A program made the translations under genes and the position numbers. The notes below the pieces were generated by a model. The model was not told the DNA's origin. It made no database searches and was given only the letters and a program-made list of their open reading frames with translations. This document shows, piece after piece, positions 5,524-6,843 of a DNA stretch of 6,843 nt; the first letter of the stretch is position 1; each line of letters begins with the position of its first letter. The DNA is from Chitinophagales bacterium (GTDB taxonomy: Bacteria > Bacteroidota > Bacteroidia > Chitinophagales > Chitinophagaceae): the NCBI GenBank assembly GCA_025355935.1, contig JANXYS010000052.1:1-6843 (forward strand), in the 5' to 3' direction.

Positions 5524-6843
5524 ATGGCGGATCAGCAAGAAGTATTAAGTGAGGTAGTAATTAAATTCGCAGGAGATAGCGGGGACGGAATGCAGCTTAC
5601 AGGAAGCCAGTTTACAAACAACAGTGCGATGATGGGCCTGGACCTGGCCACCTTTCCTGATTTTCCGGCAGAAATTCGGGCGCCAATAGGTACTCTTCCG
5701 GGCGTAAGTGGTTTCCAGCTTAGGTTCTCCAGCGACAGGATATTTACTCCTGGTGATGATTGTGATGTACTCGTAGCCATGAACGCCGCAGCCTTAAAAG
5801 TAAACCTGAAAGGTTTAAAAAAAGGCGGAAGGATCATTGCAAATACAGACGGTTTCGACACCAGAAATTTGCGGCTTGCTAACTACCCGGAAGGAATTAA
5901 TCCGTTGGAAGATAATAGCCTGGAAAATTATGAGGTAATTAAAATGGATGTCACCAAGATGACCCGTGAGGCATTAAAAGACATCTCGATGGGGACCAAA
6001 GAAAAAGACCGCGCAAAAAATATGTTTGTGCTGGGCTTTTTATATTTTATGTATGGCCGCAGCTTAGAAAACACGATTGATTTTTTAAAGTTGAAATTCG
6101 GAAAAAAAGATACCATTTTGCAGAGCAATATAAGGGTACTGCAGGCAGGTTATAATTATGGCGATACTACAGAAACTTTTACTACTACTTATAAAGTAGA
6201 AAAAGCAAAATTACCTGCTGGTAAATACCGCAGTATTATGGGTAATGAGGCATTGGCTTACGGGCTTATTGCAGCCGCTGAAAAAAGCGGTTTGCCATTA
6301 TTCCTGGGCTCTTATCCAATAACACCGGCATCAGATATTTTACATGAATTAAGCAAGTATAAAAATTTTGGCATACGCACTTTCCAGGCCGAAGATGAAA
6401 TTGCAGCCATTACTTCTGCCATTGGCGCAGCCTATGGTGGAAGCATTGGTGTTACTTCAACTTCTGGTCCGGGTATGGCTTTAAAAGCCGAAGCAATGGG
6501 TTTGGCAGTAATGCTTGAAATTCCTTTGCTCATCATCAACATACAGCGCGGCGGCCCATCTACCGGCTTGCCTACTAAAACCGAGCAGAGCGATTTAATG
6601 CAGGCATACTACGGTAGAAACGGCGAATGCCCCATGCCCATTATTGCCAGCAGCACCCCAAGCGATTGTTTTGATGTGGCTTATGAAGCGGTAAGAATTG
6701 CCGTACAGCACATGACACCCGTGATATTGCTGAGCGACGGATATATTGCCAACGGTGCCGAACCTTGGAAGTTTCCAACCTCTGCCGACCTAAAGCCAAT
6801 TGAAGTAAAATTTAAGGCTGGTCTTGATGAAGGCGAAGAAAAA
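5524..6843 (+). CDS. korA: 2-oxoglutarate (2-oxoacid):ferredoxin oxidoreductase, fused gamma-alpha subunit (3' end cut by window edge)
   Basis: There are 440 codons from the ATG at 5524 and the frame is still open at the edge; full-length relatives run to roughly 600 residues. The N-terminal part is the gamma (catalytic) domain: FAGDSGDGMQLTG at 15-27, PAEIRAPIGTLPGVSGF at 49-65, and a nucleotide-fold pattern up to about 190. The alpha, pyrimidine-binding domain starts near 240: GNEALAYG, YPITPASDI from 264, QAEDEIAAI from 288, TSGPG ending at 317 and QRGGPSTGLPTKTEQ at 341-355. With a separate beta subunit, normally encoded just downstream, the cytoplasmic enzyme uses thiamine diphosphate and an Fe-S cluster to convert 2-oxoglutarate, CoA and oxidised ferredoxin to succinyl-CoA, CO2 and reduced ferredoxin, or the reverse. 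The Kor assignment over pyruvate or other 2-oxoacids rests on resemblance only. Codons from about 6240 on look richer in G and C than the first half. Confidence 0.92.
   Translation, partial: MADQQEVLSEVVIKFAGDSGDGMQLTGSQFTNNSAMMGLDLATFPDFPAEIRAPIGTLPGVSGFQLRFSSDRIFTPGDDCDVLVAMNAAALKVNLKGLKKGGRIIANTDGFDTRNLRLANYPEGINPLEDNSLENYEVIKMDVTKMTREALKDISMGTKEKDRAKNMFVLGFLYFMYGRSLENTIDFLKLKFGKKDTILQSNIRVLQAGYNYGDTTETFTTTYKVEKAKLPAGKYRSIMGNEALAYGLIAAAEKSGLPLFLGSYPITPASDILHELSKYKNFGIRTFQAEDEIAAITSAIGAAYGGSIGVTSTSGPGMALKAEAMGLAVMLEIPLLIINIQRGGPSTGLPTKTEQSDLMQAYYGRNGECPMPIIASSTPSDCFDVAYEAVRIAVQHMTPVILLSDGYIANGAEPWKFPTSADLKPIEVKFKAGLDEGEEK

Noticed and set aside
5532..5861. Antisense open frame of 109 residues opposite the oxidoreductase gene
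   Set aside because: It mirrors conserved gamma-domain coding sequence and has no features of its own.

Overview
The window reads as ordinary chromosomal DNA of a Bacteroidota bacterium, most likely from the Chitinophagaceae/Sphingobacteriia side of the phylum. The pointers are protein-level resemblance of MutL, the ureohydrolase-fold protein and the fused 2-oxoacid:ferredoxin oxidoreductase subunit to Bacteroidota forms, the lack of clear Shine-Dalgarno sequences with A/T-rich leaders, and -7 boxes of the TAnnTTTG type in intergenic DNA. The phylum call is fairly safe; the family is a guess.

Layout: (1) 1-717, minus: 5' part of an exported glycoside hydrolase family 3 protein of the NagZ type, cut by the window edge. 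(2) 718-979: divergent intergenic region with no convincing gene. (3) 980-2809, plus: mutL, with a TTG start. (4) 2816-4174, minus: a PBP4/DacB-type D-Ala-D-Ala carboxypeptidase/endopeptidase with a probable lipoprotein signal, convergent with mutL and only 6 bases away. (5) 4221-5348, minus: an arginase/formimidoylglutamase-fold protein with an incomplete metal site, probably first gene of an operon with the PBP4-like gene. (6) 5349-5523: divergent regulatory region with a good promoter for the rightward gene, a -7-like box for the leftward gene, and three dyads. (7) 5524 to the right edge, plus: fused gamma-alpha subunit of a 2-oxoglutarate(2-oxoacid):ferredoxin oxidoreductase, cut at residue 440.

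The genes do not form one pathway. Two (GH3 and PBP4-like) act on cell-wall peptidoglycan in the envelope, one serves mismatch repair, one central carbon metabolism, and the ureohydrolase-like protein is of uncertain function. I found no mobile element, CRISPR array, RNA gene or novel multi-gene system. The points most worth checking are two enzymes whose catalytic metal ligands look eroded (MutL C-terminal endonuclease site, arginase-fold site) and the dyad-rich promoter region upstream of the oxidoreductase gene.
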